From Nocardioides currus (lineage in GTDB: Bacteria; Actinomycetota; Actinomycetes; Propionibacteriales; Nocardioidaceae), in contig NZ_PYXZ01000005.1 in assembly GCF_003057875.1 (NCBI RefSeq), positions 272,124-336,123 on the forward strand: a stretch of 64,000 nt of DNA, given 5' to 3'. Position 1 is the first letter of the stretch, and every line of letters starts with the position of its first letter. The notes beneath the pieces were generated by a model. It saw only the letters and a list, made by a program, of their open reading frames with translations. It made no database searches and had not been told where the DNA came from. Shown in pieces: positions 20,920-29,987 of the stretch. Made by a program: the position numbers and the translations under genes.

Positions 20920-21498
20920 TCAAAGGGTGGTGGCGCTGGGGGCGGCGTGACCGTACCAAAGCACCGTCTCGCCGTACTTCTTCGACCGCTCCCCCTCCAG
21001 CCCGGCCGGCCAGACGAGCTCGGGTCCGCGCACGGACCGCTCCACGACCACGAGCGCGCCGGGCACCAGCCACTCGTGGGCGACCAGCGCGGCGAGCGCG
21101 CCGGTGACGTCGGCGTCGGGGAGCGGGTAGGGCGGGTCGAGGAAGGCGATGTCGTACGGCGCGGTCGGGGTCTTGCGCAGCGCGGTCGCGACGGCGGCGG
21201 GGTTGACGTTGGTGCGGGCCGCTCCGAGCGCCTCGGCGTTGCGGGCGATGAGGGCGGCCGTGCGGCGGTCGTGCTCGACGAAGGTCACGACCCCGGCGCC
21301 GCGCGACCACGCCTCGAGCCCGACCGCGCCCGAGCCGGCGTAGAGGTCGAGGAACCGCAGCCCGTCGAGGGAGCCGCACCACGCCTCGACGGCGGAGAAG
21401 AGTGCCTCGCGCACCCGGTCGCTGGTGGGACGCGTCGCGACGCCCCTGGGCGTGACGAGCCGCCGGCCGCCCGCCGCTCCCCCGATGATCCGCGTCAT
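20920..21498 (-). CDS. rsmD: 16S rRNA (guanine-966-N2) methyltransferase RsmD
   Basis: A 192-residue SAM-dependent methyltransferase that modifies G966 of 16S rRNA. It has the SAM-binding motif FLDLYAGSGAVGLEAWSRG and the catalytic AFLDPPYP (DPPY). Its ATG overlaps the recG stop by four bases (ATGA), so recG and rsmD are co-translated. coaD follows 26 bases later. Confidence 0.95.
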   Translation of the reverse strand: MTRIIGGAAGGRRLVTPRGVATRPTSDRVREALFSAVEAWCGSLDGLRFLDLYAGSGAVGLEAWSRGAGVVTFVEHDRRTAALIARNAEALGAARTNVNPAAVATALRKTPTAPYDIAFLDPPYPLPDADVTGALAALVAHEWLVPGALVVVERSVRGPELVWPAGLEGERSKKYGETVLWYGHAAPSATTL

Positions 21499-23702
21499 GA
21501 CTTGTCCACGAACTCGGAGCGCTGGGAGTCCTCGACGGCGGTGACGGCGGCGGCGAGGTCGGGGTAGGGCGCGAGGTCGGCGTCCTCCGCGAGCAGCTCG
21601 TCGGCGGCCTCGCGGGCGCGGATGATCGTCTTCTCGTCGCGCAGCACCCGCAGCGTGACCAGGCTCGAGCGGAACCCCGACTGGTTGGCGCCCAGCACGT
21701 CGCCCTCGCGACGCTGCTCGAGGTCGACGCGGCTGAGCTCGAAGCCGTCCGTGGTCGCGGCGACGGCGTCGAGCCGCTCGCGGGCCGGGGTGTCGGCCTC
21801 GGCGCGGGACACGAGCAGGCACAGGCCGGGCAGCCCACCTCGACCCACCCGGCCGCGGAGCTGGTGGAGCTGGCTGACCCCGAACCGGTCGGCGTCGAGC
21901 AGCACCATCGTCGTGGCGTTGTGGACGTCGACCCCGACCTCGATCACCGTGGTCGATACCAGCACGTCGATCTCGCCGGCCGCAAAGGCGCGCATCGTGC
22001 GGTCCTTCTCCTCCGGTGGCAGCCTGCCGTGGAGGATCGCGGTGCGCAGGCCGTGCAGCGCTCCCCCGCTGAGCTCCTCGTGGAGGTCCTCGACGGCGGC
22101 GAGCGGGACCTTCTTCGTCGTGACCTCACCGTCCTCGTCGACGTCGAGCTGGTCGCTCTCGCCCTCCTCCAGGGTGTCGCCGCTGATGCGGGGGCACACG
22201 ACGTACACCTGGTGGCCCTTGGCGACCTCCTCGCGCACGCGCTCCCACACCCGGCCGATCCACGACGGCTGCTCGGCGAGCGGCACGACGTTGGTCTGGA
22301 TCGGGGCGCGACCGGCCGGGAGCTCGGTGAGCACGGAGGTCTCGAGGTCGCCGAAGACCGTCATGGCGACGGTGCGCGGGATGGGGGTCGCCGTCATCAC
22401 CAGGACGTGCGGGGGTGACCCGGCCTTGTCGGTCAGGGCGGCGCGCTGCTTGACGCCGAAGCGGTGCTGCTCGTCGACGACGACCAGTCCGAGGTCGGCG
22501 AAGGCCACCGAGTCCTCCAGCAGGGCGTGGGTGCCGATGACGATGCCCGCCTCGCCGCTCGCCATCGCGGCGAGGGCACGGTCCTTGGCGGCCTTGGGCA
22601 TCGACCCGGTCAACAGGGCCACGGAGGTCGCGTCGGCGGCGCTCCCGAGCATCCCGCCCTGGGCCAGGTCGCCGAGCATGGCGGCGATCGAGCGGTGGTG
22701 CTGCTGGGCGAGCACCTCGGTCGGCGCGAGCAGCACCGCCTGTCCGCCGGAGTCGACGACGCGGAGCATGGCGCGCAGCGCGACGAGGGTCTTGCCGGAC
22801 CCGACCTCGCCCTGGAGCAGGCGGTTCATCGGGTGCGGCTCGGCGAGCTCGGACTCGAGCAGCTCGCCGATCTCACGCTGCCCGGACGTCAGCTCGAAGG
22901 GCAGGCGGGCGTCGAAGGCGGCGAGCACTCCGCCGCCGCCGCTGCGTGCCTGGGCGCCGAGGGCGCGCTGCGCGGCCCGGCGCCGGGCCAGCACGAGCTG
23001 CAGGACCAGCGCCTCCTCGAACCGGAACCGCCGCTGGCCGGCTCCTGCCTGGGAGTAGTCGTCGGGCCCGTGGACCAGCCGCAGCGCGGTCATCACATCG
23101 AGCACGTCGTAGCGCTCGCGCAGCTCGCGGGTGAGCATGTCGGGCACGTCGGTGACCAGGTCGAGCGCGACCCGGATGACCTTGATCAGGTCCCAGACGT
23201 AGAGCTTGTTGGTCAGGGGGTAGACGGGGAGCAGCTTGCTGAGCGTCTCGTCCTCCCCCTCGCCGTCGCCGAACATCAGCTGGTGGGGCTGCTCGAGCTG
23301 CCAGGTGCCGTTGAAGACCTTCGTCTTGCCCGTGAACAGCCCGCGACTGCCAGGGCGCATCTGCTCGACGTACGAGTTGGCCTGACCGGCGTAGGGGCTG
23401 AAGAAGGACAGCGAGAAGGACGGCCCGTTGGTCTTGATCCGGACCTCGGTGCGGTACTGCACCTTCCGACCGCGCTGGAAGGTCTTCACCGCGCTGCTGG
23501 TCACCTCGCCGACGACGGAGAGCAGCTGCCCGACCTCGGGGTTGCCGACCTCCGAGAGCTCGTTGGTCTCGACGTAGCGACGCGGGAAGTGCCGCAGCAA
23601 CCCCCCGACGGTGGTGATGCCGAGGCCCTCCTCGACGAGCTTGCGCTTGGGCGAGCGTCCGAAGACGCTCGCCACGGGCGACTCAGGGGTGATCGAGACC
23701 AT
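21495..23702 (-). CDS. recG: ATP-dependent DNA helicase RecG
   Basis: A 735-residue branch-migrating helicase that remodels stalled replication forks and Holliday junctions. An OB-fold wedge domain lies in the first ~160 residues. Walker A GEVGSGKT is at 298-305, the DEAD-type box is VVVDEQHRFGVKQR, and the motif VI region QLRGRVGRGG is intact. An acidic insertion in the helicase half (LEEGESDQLDVDEDGEV) is typical of actinobacterial RecG. The ATG directly abuts the preceding stop (TGA ATG). Confidence 0.96.
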   Translation of the reverse strand: MVSITPESPVASVFGRSPKRKLVEEGLGITTVGGLLRHFPRRYVETNELSEVGNPEVGQLLSVVGEVTSSAVKTFQRGRKVQYRTEVRIKTNGPSFSLSFFSPYAGQANSYVEQMRPGSRGLFTGKTKVFNGTWQLEQPHQLMFGDGEGEDETLSKLLPVYPLTNKLYVWDLIKVIRVALDLVTDVPDMLTRELRERYDVLDVMTALRLVHGPDDYSQAGAGQRRFRFEEALVLQLVLARRRAAQRALGAQARSGGGGVLAAFDARLPFELTSGQREIGELLESELAEPHPMNRLLQGEVGSGKTLVALRAMLRVVDSGGQAVLLAPTEVLAQQHHRSIAAMLGDLAQGGMLGSAADATSVALLTGSMPKAAKDRALAAMASGEAGIVIGTHALLEDSVAFADLGLVVVDEQHRFGVKQRAALTDKAGSPPHVLVMTATPIPRTVAMTVFGDLETSVLTELPAGRAPIQTNVVPLAEQPSWIGRVWERVREEVAKGHQVYVVCPRISGDTLEEGESDQLDVDEDGEVTTKKVPLAAVEDLHEELSGGALHGLRTAILHGRLPPEEKDRTMRAFAAGEIDVLVSTTVIEVGVDVHNATTMVLLDADRFGVSQLHQLRGRVGRGGLPGLCLLVSRAEADTPARERLDAVAATTDGFELSRVDLEQRREGDVLGANQSGFRSSLVTLRVLRDEKTIIRAREAADELLAEDADLAPYPDLAAAVTAVEDSQRSEFVDKS

Positions 23703-25403
23703 TCACTCCACGCTCACCAGCAGGGGGTAGCGCTCCTGTCCCCCGTCGTGGACGACGACGTCGACGGCCGGGTGCACGCTCTCGACGTACGCCGCTGCCT
23801 CGGCCGCCAGGGCCTCGCCCTCGGCCCCGGAGACGATCGTGACGAGCTCACCGCCACCGCCGAGCAGCCGCTCGATGACGCCCGCCGCGACGGCGTGCGC
23901 GTCCTGGCCGACGATGGCGAAGTCACCGGCGATCACGCCGAGCACGTCCCCGGGCTCGCACGGACCGGCCATCGTCATCGCCTGCTTGGCCGCGACCGTG
24001 ACCGCCCCGTGGCGCGCGTGCCGGGCGGTCGCCGTCATCTCGCGGACGTCCTGGTCGAAGCCCCGACCGGGGTCGTGGACGGCGATGGCCGCCAGGCCCT
24101 GGACCTGCGCGTGGGAGGCGATCACCTCGACCCGGATCTCGCCGCCCTCCTCGGCGGTGCGGGCGGCGATCTCGGCGACCCGGATCGAGTCGGCGTCGTT
24201 GGGCAGCACCACGACCTCCGCGGCGCCGCAGTCCATGATCGCGTCGAGGATCTGGCCGGTGGAGGGTCGCCGGCCGGGACCGCCGGGCACCACCACGGCG
24301 CCGGCCTCCTCGAACAGCGACACCAGGCCCGGGCCGGCGGCCACGGCGACGACCTTGCGCCCGCTGCGCGTGGTGGACCGGCGTGCCTCCGCGTGCCCGA
24401 CCCCCTGTCTGGCCCCCTGCCTGGCCCCCTGTCTGGCCCCGTGCATGGCGACCTGCTCGGCGAAGTGGGTGACCCGCACGCGGTAGGGGCGGCCGGCCTC
24501 GATGCCCGCCTCGATCGCCGCTCCCACGTCGTCGACGTGGACGTGGACGTTCCACAGCCGCTCGTCGCCCACCACCACGAGGCTGTCGCCCAGCCCGGCG
24601 AGCGTCTTCTTCAGCACGGGGATCGCGGCGGCCTCGGCGTCGAGGAGGTACATCACCTCGTAGGACGGGCCGTCGGGCGTGAGGTCGACGCCCTCGGCGT
24701 CGAGCACGGGGACCGGCACCGGGGCGCGGTGCGTCCCGGCCGGGACGGGTGAGGGTCGGCGGCCGGTGGACACCGTCTCGGCGGCGTCGAGGACCACGCA
24801 CAGGCCGCGACCGCCGGCGTCGACGACGCCGGCGTCGCCGAGGGCCTTGAGCTGGGTGGGAGTGCGGACGAGCGCGTCGCGGGCTGCGGCGGCGGCGGCC
24901 GTGAACACGTCGCGGACCCGGGCCCCGTCGTCCCCGGACCGCGCCAGGGCCGCGTCGGAGGCGGCGCGGGCGACCGTGAGGATCGTCCCCTCCACCGGCT
25001 CGCCCACCGCTGAGTAGGAGGCGTCGGTGGCGCGCTCCATGGCCTGCGCGGTCATGGCCGCGTTGCGGAGGTCGCCCGGCCCCTCGGCCAGCCGGGAGAC
25101 GTAGGCGCCGAACATCTGGCTGAGGATGACCCCGGAGTTGCCGCGAGCGCCGAGCAGCGCCCCGCGCGCCACGACGCGCAACGCGTCGCGCACGTCGAGC
25201 TCCGGGTCCTCGGCGACGGCCTGCACGATGGCATCACGCGCCGCGGAGACGGTGAGGAACATGTTGGTGCCGGTGTCGCCGTCGGGCACGGGATAGACGT
25301 TGAGCGCGTCGATCTCCTCGCGCGCGTCCGACAGCGCGTCGGTGGCGATCTCGACGAAGCGGGCCAGGCCGGCCGTCGAGATCCCGCTCGGAACGGTCTC
25401 CAT
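23703..25403 (-). CDS. DAK2/DhaL-domain protein, fatty acid kinase-like (FakA/YloV family)
   Basis: A 566-residue protein. The N-terminal DhaL-type nucleotide-binding domain shows NVYPVPDGDTGTNM (metal-binding aspartates) and GARGNSGVILSQMFG. The C-terminal region is the FakA/YloV-type domain. In Firmicutes the homologue phosphorylates fatty acids bound to FakB; in actinobacteria it stands alone upstream of recG, as here, and its substrate is less clear. The start is the ATG at 25403. An in-frame 12-bp tandem repeat at 24401-24440 encodes Gly-Ala-Arg-Gln about three times in a linker, a possible length-variable site. Confidence 0.88.
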   Translation of the reverse strand: METVPSGISTAGLARFVEIATDALSDAREEIDALNVYPVPDGDTGTNMFLTVSAARDAIVQAVAEDPELDVRDALRVVARGALLGARGNSGVILSQMFGAYVSRLAEGPGDLRNAAMTAQAMERATDASYSAVGEPVEGTILTVARAASDAALARSGDDGARVRDVFTAAAAAARDALVRTPTQLKALGDAGVVDAGGRGLCVVLDAAETVSTGRRPSPVPAGTHRAPVPVPVLDAEGVDLTPDGPSYEVMYLLDAEAAAIPVLKKTLAGLGDSLVVVGDERLWNVHVHVDDVGAAIEAGIEAGRPYRVRVTHFAEQVAMHGARQGARQGARQGVGHAEARRSTTRSGRKVVAVAAGPGLVSLFEEAGAVVVPGGPGRRPSTGQILDAIMDCGAAEVVVLPNDADSIRVAEIAARTAEEGGEIRVEVIASHAQVQGLAAIAVHDPGRGFDQDVREMTATARHARHGAVTVAAKQAMTMAGPCEPGDVLGVIAGDFAIVGQDAHAVAAGVIERLLGGGGELVTIVSGAEGEALAAEAAAYVESVHPAVDVVVHDGGQERYPLLVSVE

Positions 25404-25475
25404 CGCCTGCCCCCTTCCCCGTCGTGTGCGCCCGAAGGGCACAGGCTAGCGCCGCCCACCGACGCCCGAGAAGCA

Positions 25476-25512
25476 GGACGGGCCCCGAGAGCAGCGCTCT
25501 CGGGGCCCGTCC
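25476..25512 (-). terminator. Terminator downstream of rpmB
   Basis: Perfect 17-bp arms at 25476-25492 and 25496-25512 with a three-base loop, 15 bases after the rpmB stop on the minus strand. It separates rpmB from the DAK2-recG operon. No T-run. Confidence 0.85.
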
Positions 25513-25527
25513 GGGCGCTGCGTCAGA

Positions 25528-25713
25528 TCAGCGCGAGACCTTGCCGGCCTTGATGCAGCCGGTGCAGACGTTGAGACGCTTCGGCGCACCGTTGACGGTG
25601 GCGCGGACGCGCTGGATGTTGGGGTCGAAACGACGCTTCGTAATCTTGCGCGACCAGGGTCGGTTGTTGCCGAAGCCGGGCTTCTTGGCGCAGATGTCAC
25701 AGACGGCAGCCAC
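25528..25713 (-). CDS. rpmB: 50S ribosomal protein L28
   Basis: A 61-residue L28 with two CxxC pairs (CDICAKKPGFGNN and CTGCIKAG), the zinc-binding form. The GTG at 25713 is preceded by AGGAG and gives the canonical MAAVCDIC start; the longer reading upstream is not L28-like. It is a single gene with its own terminator, between thiL and the recG operon. Confidence 0.96.
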   Translation of the reverse strand: MAAVCDICAKKPGFGNNRPWSRKITKRRFDPNIQRVRATVNGAPKRLNVCTGCIKAGKVSR

Positions 25714-25838
25714 CGTGTACTCCTGAAAGTTCGTTGATTCGTGTGCGTTCTCGGGCCCGCCGGGGCCGTGACGGCCAGCGAGCAACCGCACAAGAGTATC
25801 CGAACGCCCGGCATGGGTGAAATCGAGCGGGACCGCCC

Positions 25839-26798
25839 TCAGAAGTGCGTCCACCCGGTGGGCCCGTCGTACTCCCCGCCGTCGACCGTGACCCCCGAGC
25901 CCTCGCTGACCGCGCCGACGACGAGCCAGCCGTCCGGGACCGCGGCCGCGTCGGGGAACGTGGCGAGGAGGGCATGGTCGTCGCCGCCACCGAGGATGAA
26001 CTGGAGGGGGTCGGCGCCCAGGGCGGACCCCACAGCGACGAGCGGCTCGGCGAGGTCGAACGCGGAGCGGCGTACGTCGATGGCGACCCCGCTCGCGTCG
26101 GCGAGGTGCCCCGCCTCGGCGAGCAGGCCGTCGGAGACGTCGATCATGGCGGTGGCGCCGGCCTCGGCGGCGATCCGGCCCGCGGCGTACGGCGGCTGGG
26201 GCCGTCGGTAGGCCTCGACGAGCACCCGCGGCGAGCGGAACCCGCGGCCCAGCACCGCCAGCCCCCCGGCGGCCCAGCCCTGCCGGCCCGTCAGCGCGAG
26301 CACGTCACCCGCGACCGCATCCGAGCGCACCACCGGGGCCTGCGTGCAGGAGCCGATGACCGTCACCGCGACCATGATCTCGTCGGCGCGGGTCAGGTCG
26401 CCCCCGACCACGCTGGCGCCGACGCTCGCGCACTCGGCGGCGAAGCCTCGGGCGAAGTCGAGCGCCCAGGCGGCGGGCAGGTCGGCGGGCGCCGCCAACC
26501 CGATGGTCAGCGAGTGCGCGCTGCCACCCATCGCGTTGATGTCGGAGATGTTCTGGGCGGCGGCCCGGTGACCCACGTCCTCGGCGCTGGCCCAGTCGCG
26601 GCGGAAGTGCCGGCCCTCGACCATCAGGTCGGTCGACACGACCACGTGGCCGTTGCGGATCCGCAGCACCGCGGCGTCGTCACCGGGGCCGATCAGCACG
26701 TGCTCGCCCTGCTCGAAGAGCGCCGTGAACGCCTCGATCAGGCCGAACTCTCCGGCGTCGGCGACGGTCGCGTCAGGGGGGAGGGCCATGGCGCCCAT
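25839..26798 (-). CDS. thiL: Thiamine-monophosphate kinase
   Basis: A 319-residue enzyme that phosphorylates thiamine monophosphate to the active cofactor, with ATP. Diagnostic motifs: IGPGDDAAVL (ATP and metal), STDLMVEGRHF, NISDINAMGG, GGDLTRAD and AMIDVSDGLLAE. The start may be ATG 26798 or ATG 26789 (MALPPD); neither has a strong ribosome-binding site. It is divergent from the small Lrp-type gene. Confidence 0.94.
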   Translation of the reverse strand: MGAMALPPDATVADAGEFGLIEAFTALFEQGEHVLIGPGDDAAVLRIRNGHVVVSTDLMVEGRHFRRDWASAEDVGHRAAAQNISDINAMGGSAHSLTIGLAAPADLPAAWALDFARGFAAECASVGASVVGGDLTRADEIMVAVTVIGSCTQAPVVRSDAVAGDVLALTGRQGWAAGGLAVLGRGFRSPRVLVEAYRRPQPPYAAGRIAAEAGATAMIDVSDGLLAEAGHLADASGVAIDVRRSAFDLAEPLVAVGSALGADPLQFILGGGDDHALLATFPDAAAVPDGWLVVGAVSEGSGVTVDGGEYDGPTGWTHF

Positions 26799-26908
26799 CA
26801 GACCAGATCGGCGATCGCCAGCCCCGTGCCGGGCGCCTATCGTGGTGTGGCGGCGCTCACGGTAGGTTGGCGCTCGCACACACTTCGATCGACACCGAGG
26901 AGTCCACG

Positions 26909-27145
26909 ATGGTCGTCCAGGCCTACATCCTGATCCAGACCGACGTCGGCAAGGCAGCAGACGTCGCCAAGGCCATTGCCCAGGTGAAGGGCGTCACGCT
27001 CGCCGAGGACGTCACCGGCCCCTACGACGTGATCGTCCGCGCCGAGGCACGCAACGTCGACGAGCTCGGCAAGCTGGTCGTCTCCAAGGTGCAGAACCTC
27101 GACGGCATCACCCGCACGCTGACGTGCCCCGTCGTCCACATCTGA
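26909..27145 (+). CDS. Stand-alone Lrp/AsnC ligand-binding (RAM) domain protein
   Basis: A 78-residue protein consisting only of the C-terminal ligand-binding domain of Lrp/AsnC regulators (MVVQAYILIQTDVGKA, VTGPYDVIVRAEARN), with no DNA-binding domain. Such proteins assemble into rings, bind amino acids and may modulate full-length Lrp proteins. The ATG has a GAGGAG ribosome-binding site seven bases upstream. It is followed closely by the DUF3515 lipoprotein gene, probably in one operon. Confidence 0.9.
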   Translation: MVVQAYILIQTDVGKAADVAKAIAQVKGVTLAEDVTGPYDVIVRAEARNVDELGKLVVSKVQNLDGITRTLTCPVVHI

Positions 27146-27177
27146 GCCTGACCCGTCAACGCCCCGCGTCCTGGTGG

Positions 27178-27609
27178 ATGCGGGGCGTTGCTGCGTCCAC
27201 CCTGGTGGTGCTCGCGGCCTGCACCTCCGACCTGCCCGACCTCTCCCGCGACGACGCCGGGGCCTGCGCCGAGCTGACGGCCGCCCTGCCCGACCGGGTC
27301 GCCGGCGAGGACATCATCGACGACACCGACCGCGCGGCGCGGTGGGGCGGGATCGAGCTCACCTGCGGGGTCGGGGTCCCGGCGGCGTACGACGACTTCG
27401 CCGACTGCACGGTCGTCGGTGACGTGGGGTGGTTCCTGCCCCCCGCGGAGCTGAAGGACGCGGGCGTCGACATCGTGGCGACCGCGCTGACCTGGTCGCC
27501 CCGCGTCAGCGTGCTGATCCCCGCCGAGCACCGCGGCAGCGACGAGGTCCTGGCCGCGATCGCGCCGGCCATCACCTCCACCCTCACCGAGGGCAAGCCC
27601 TGCCTGTGA
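27178..27609 (+). CDS. Lipoprotein, DUF3515 family
   Basis: A 143-residue exported lipoprotein: short signal peptide with lipobox LAAC (VVLAACTS), so the cysteine would be lipidated and anchored outside the membrane. Three more cysteines in the mature part may pair. The family is an actinobacterial core protein always near ddl and thiL, of unknown function. ATG 27178 was chosen because it begins the signal peptide; a GTG at 27124 would overlap the preceding gene. Its stop abuts the convergent ddl stop with no gap. Confidence 0.82.
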   Translation: MRGVAASTLVVLAACTSDLPDLSRDDAGACAELTAALPDRVAGEDIIDDTDRAARWGGIELTCGVGVPAAYDDFADCTVVGDVGWFLPPAELKDAGVDIVATALTWSPRVSVLIPAEHRGSDEVLAAIAPAITSTLTEGKPCL

Positions 27610-28725
27610 TCAGCGCAGGCCGGTGTCACGCTCGAGCGCGAGGGTGATCAACCGGTCGACGAGCTCGGGATAGCTCACGCCCGAGGCGGCCCACATCTGC
27701 GGGAACATCGAGGTCGGGGTGAAGCCCGGCATGGTGTTGAGCTCGTTGATGATCAGCGTGTGGTCGGGCAGGACGAAGAAGTCGACCCGCGCGAGGCCCT
27801 CGCAGGAGAGTGCCTCGAACGCCCGGACGGCGTGCGCCCGCAGCTCTTGCTCGACCTCGGGCGGCAGGTCGGCGGGCAGGTCGATCTCGGTGTGCTGGTC
27901 GGCGAGGTACTTGGCCTCGAAGTCGTAGAACTCGTGCTCCCCACCGGTGCGGACCTCGGCCGGTCGCGACGTCTCGGGGGCACCGTCGGTCGTCGCGAGC
28001 ACGCCGCACTCGACCTCGCGGCCGCCGACGACCGCGACCTCGACGAGCACCTTGGCGTCGTACTGCAGGGCGAGCTCGACGGCCTCGACGATCTCGCCGC
28101 GGTCGTGGATCTTGCTGATGCCGATGCTCGAGCCGCCGCGGGCGGGCTTGGAGAACGAGGGGTAGCCCAGTGCCTCGACGCGCGCGATCGCGGAGACCTG
28201 GTCGACCTGCCACTCACGCCGGGTGACGGTGATGCCGGGCGTGACGGGCAGCCCGGCCGCCTCGAGCACGATCTTCATGTAGGCCTTGTCCATGCCGACG
28301 GCGGAGGCGAGCACACCCGAGCCGACGTAGCGCACGCCGGCCATCTCCAGCATCCCCTGGAGGGTGCCGTCCTCGCCCCACGGACCGTGCAGGAGCGGGA
28401 AGACGACGTCGACGGCGCCCAGGGTCTCGGGCACCTGCGCTGCGTCGGTGACGACGAGGTCGGTCGAGCCGGCCGCACCGAGGAGCGCGACCATCGAGCG
28501 GGACGCGTCGACCTCGGGCAGGGTGCTGCCGGTGATCGCGAGGCGCGAGGCGTCATCGGCCTCCAGCACCCAGCGCCCGTCCGTGGCGATGCCGACGGGG
28601 ACGACGTCGTACTTCTCCCGGTCGATCGCCGCGAGCACGCTGCCGGCGGTGACGCAGGAGATGCCGTGCTCGCTGGAGCGGCCACCGAAGACGACGGCGA
28701 TGCGAGGCTTCCGGGGCTGGTTCAT
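27610..28725 (-). CDS. ddl: D-alanine--D-alanine ligase
   Basis: A 371-residue ATP-grasp enzyme that makes the D-Ala-D-Ala dipeptide for peptidoglycan. Motifs: VVFGGRSSEHGISCVTAGS at the N-terminus, FPLLHGPWGEDGTLQG, SKPARGGSSIGISK (ATP-binding), ARVDFF and NELNTMPGFTPTSMFP. Downstream of gpsA on the same strand, but a divergently read PLP-enzyme gene separates them. It converges with the DUF3515 gene with zero spacing. Confidence 0.97.
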   Translation of the reverse strand: MNQPRKPRIAVVFGGRSSEHGISCVTAGSVLAAIDREKYDVVPVGIATDGRWVLEADDASRLAITGSTLPEVDASRSMVALLGAAGSTDLVVTDAAQVPETLGAVDVVFPLLHGPWGEDGTLQGMLEMAGVRYVGSGVLASAVGMDKAYMKIVLEAAGLPVTPGITVTRREWQVDQVSAIARVEALGYPSFSKPARGGSSIGISKIHDRGEIVEAVELALQYDAKVLVEVAVVGGREVECGVLATTDGAPETSRPAEVRTGGEHEFYDFEAKYLADQHTEIDLPADLPPEVEQELRAHAVRAFEALSCEGLARVDFFVLPDHTLIINELNTMPGFTPTSMFPQMWAASGVSYPELVDRLITLALERDTGLR

Positions 28726-28757
28726 TGGCCCGACCCTATCGGCCTACGCTGGTCCGC

Positions 28758-29858
28758 ATGGCTGCCGACCCGTCCCTGCCCGAGTCCGCCCCGACGGCCA
28801 CGCTGCGCCCCAGCACGGTCGCGGTGACAGCCGGCCGACCGGCCCACCAGCCCGACGCGCCGCTCAACGAACCGATCACGATGGCCTCGACGTACGTCGC
28901 CGGCGGCGACCTGGAGTACGGCCGCTACGCCAACCCGACCTGGACCGCGCTGGAGGACACCCTGGGCGCGCTGGAGGGCGGGCGCTGCCTGTCGTTCGCG
29001 TCCGGCATGGCGGCGGTGACCACGGTGCTCGACCTCGTCGGCCACGGCGCCAAGGTCGTGGCCCCCCGCCACTCCTACAGCGGGACCGTGCTCCAGCTCG
29101 CCGACCTCGAGGCGCGCGGCCGGCTCGTCGCCGAGCTCGTCGACATCACCGACACCGACGCCGTCGTCAAGGCGTGCGACGACGCCGCCCTGGTGTGGCT
29201 CGAGTCCCCGACCAACCCGGCGCTCGAGGTCGCCGACATCGAGACGATCACCGCGGCCGCCCACGAGGCCGGCGCCTACGTCGTCGTCGACAACACCTTC
29301 GCGACCCCGCTCCTCCAGACCCCGCTCGCGCAGGGCGTCGACCTCGTCGTGCACTCCGCGACGAAGTACCTCGCCGGCCACAGCGACGTCCTGCTCGGCG
29401 CCGTCTGCACCAACGACGACGAGCTCTTCTCCGTCATCAAGGGGCGCCGCGACCTGATGGGCGCGGTCCCCGGGGCCTTCGAGGCGTGGCTCGTGCTGCG
29501 CGGGATGCGGACGCTCCACCTCCGGGTCGAGCGCGCCCAGGCCAACGCGCAGGAGCTCGTACGCCGCCTGCCGGACCACCCGGCGATCGCCGAGGTGCGC
29601 TACCCCGGCTTCGGCGGCATCGTGTCGATCGTGCTCGCGCAGGGGGCGATCGCCGCCGACCTGCTCACCCGCAAGACGAAGCTGTGGGTGCACGCCACCT
29701 CGCTCGGCGGGGTCGAGTCGACCTTCGAGCGTCGACGCCGCTGGAAGGCCGAGGCCCCGACGATCCCCGACGCGCTCGTCCGGCTGTCCGTGGGCATCGA
29801 GGACGTCGAGGACCTGTGGGACGACCTGCGTACGGCGCTCGACGGCTGCGTCGGCTGA
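28758..29858 (+). CDS. Cys/Met metabolism PLP-dependent enzyme (cystathionine gamma-lyase/synthase-like)
   Basis: A 366-residue fold-type I enzyme. It has the tyrosine/arginine motif YGRYANPTW, the PLP ring-stacking region SFASGMAAV, VVVDNTFATPLLQTPL and the PLP lysine in VHSATKYLAGHSDV. The family covers trans-sulfuration and methionine gamma-lyase reactions, and sequence alone does not decide which. It is slightly shorter than typical members (about 380-400). ATG 28758 is used; there is no strong ribosome-binding site. It is a plus-strand gene inserted between ddl and gpsA. Confidence 0.88.
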   Translation: MAADPSLPESAPTATLRPSTVAVTAGRPAHQPDAPLNEPITMASTYVAGGDLEYGRYANPTWTALEDTLGALEGGRCLSFASGMAAVTTVLDLVGHGAKVVAPRHSYSGTVLQLADLEARGRLVAELVDITDTDAVVKACDDAALVWLESPTNPALEVADIETITAAAHEAGAYVVVDNTFATPLLQTPLAQGVDLVVHSATKYLAGHSDVLLGAVCTNDDELFSVIKGRRDLMGAVPGAFEAWLVLRGMRTLHLRVERAQANAQELVRRLPDHPAIAEVRYPGFGGIVSIVLAQGAIAADLLTRKTKLWVHATSLGGVESTFERRRRWKAEAPTIPDALVRLSVGIEDVEDLWDDLRTALDGCVG

Positions 29859-29861
29859 CGA

Positions 29862-29890
29862 GTCGGCGCCAGCTGTCCGCCGGCGCCGAC
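29862..29890. terminator. Bidirectional terminator
   Basis: GTCGGCGCC (29862-29870) and its reverse complement (29882-29890) form a 9-bp stem with an 11-base loop, four bases after the plus-strand PLP-enzyme gene. A second weaker stem, CCGGCG-N9-CGCCGG, lies just before the end of gpsA. Confidence 0.6.
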
Positions 29891-29987
29891 CAGGCGGTCT
29901 CCGCGCGCTGCGCGCCCTCGTCCCTCGGCCGCGGCGCGTGCTCGACCGTTCGATGGCAGTAGCCCCGGCGTCGTTCCTCCGCCGGAG

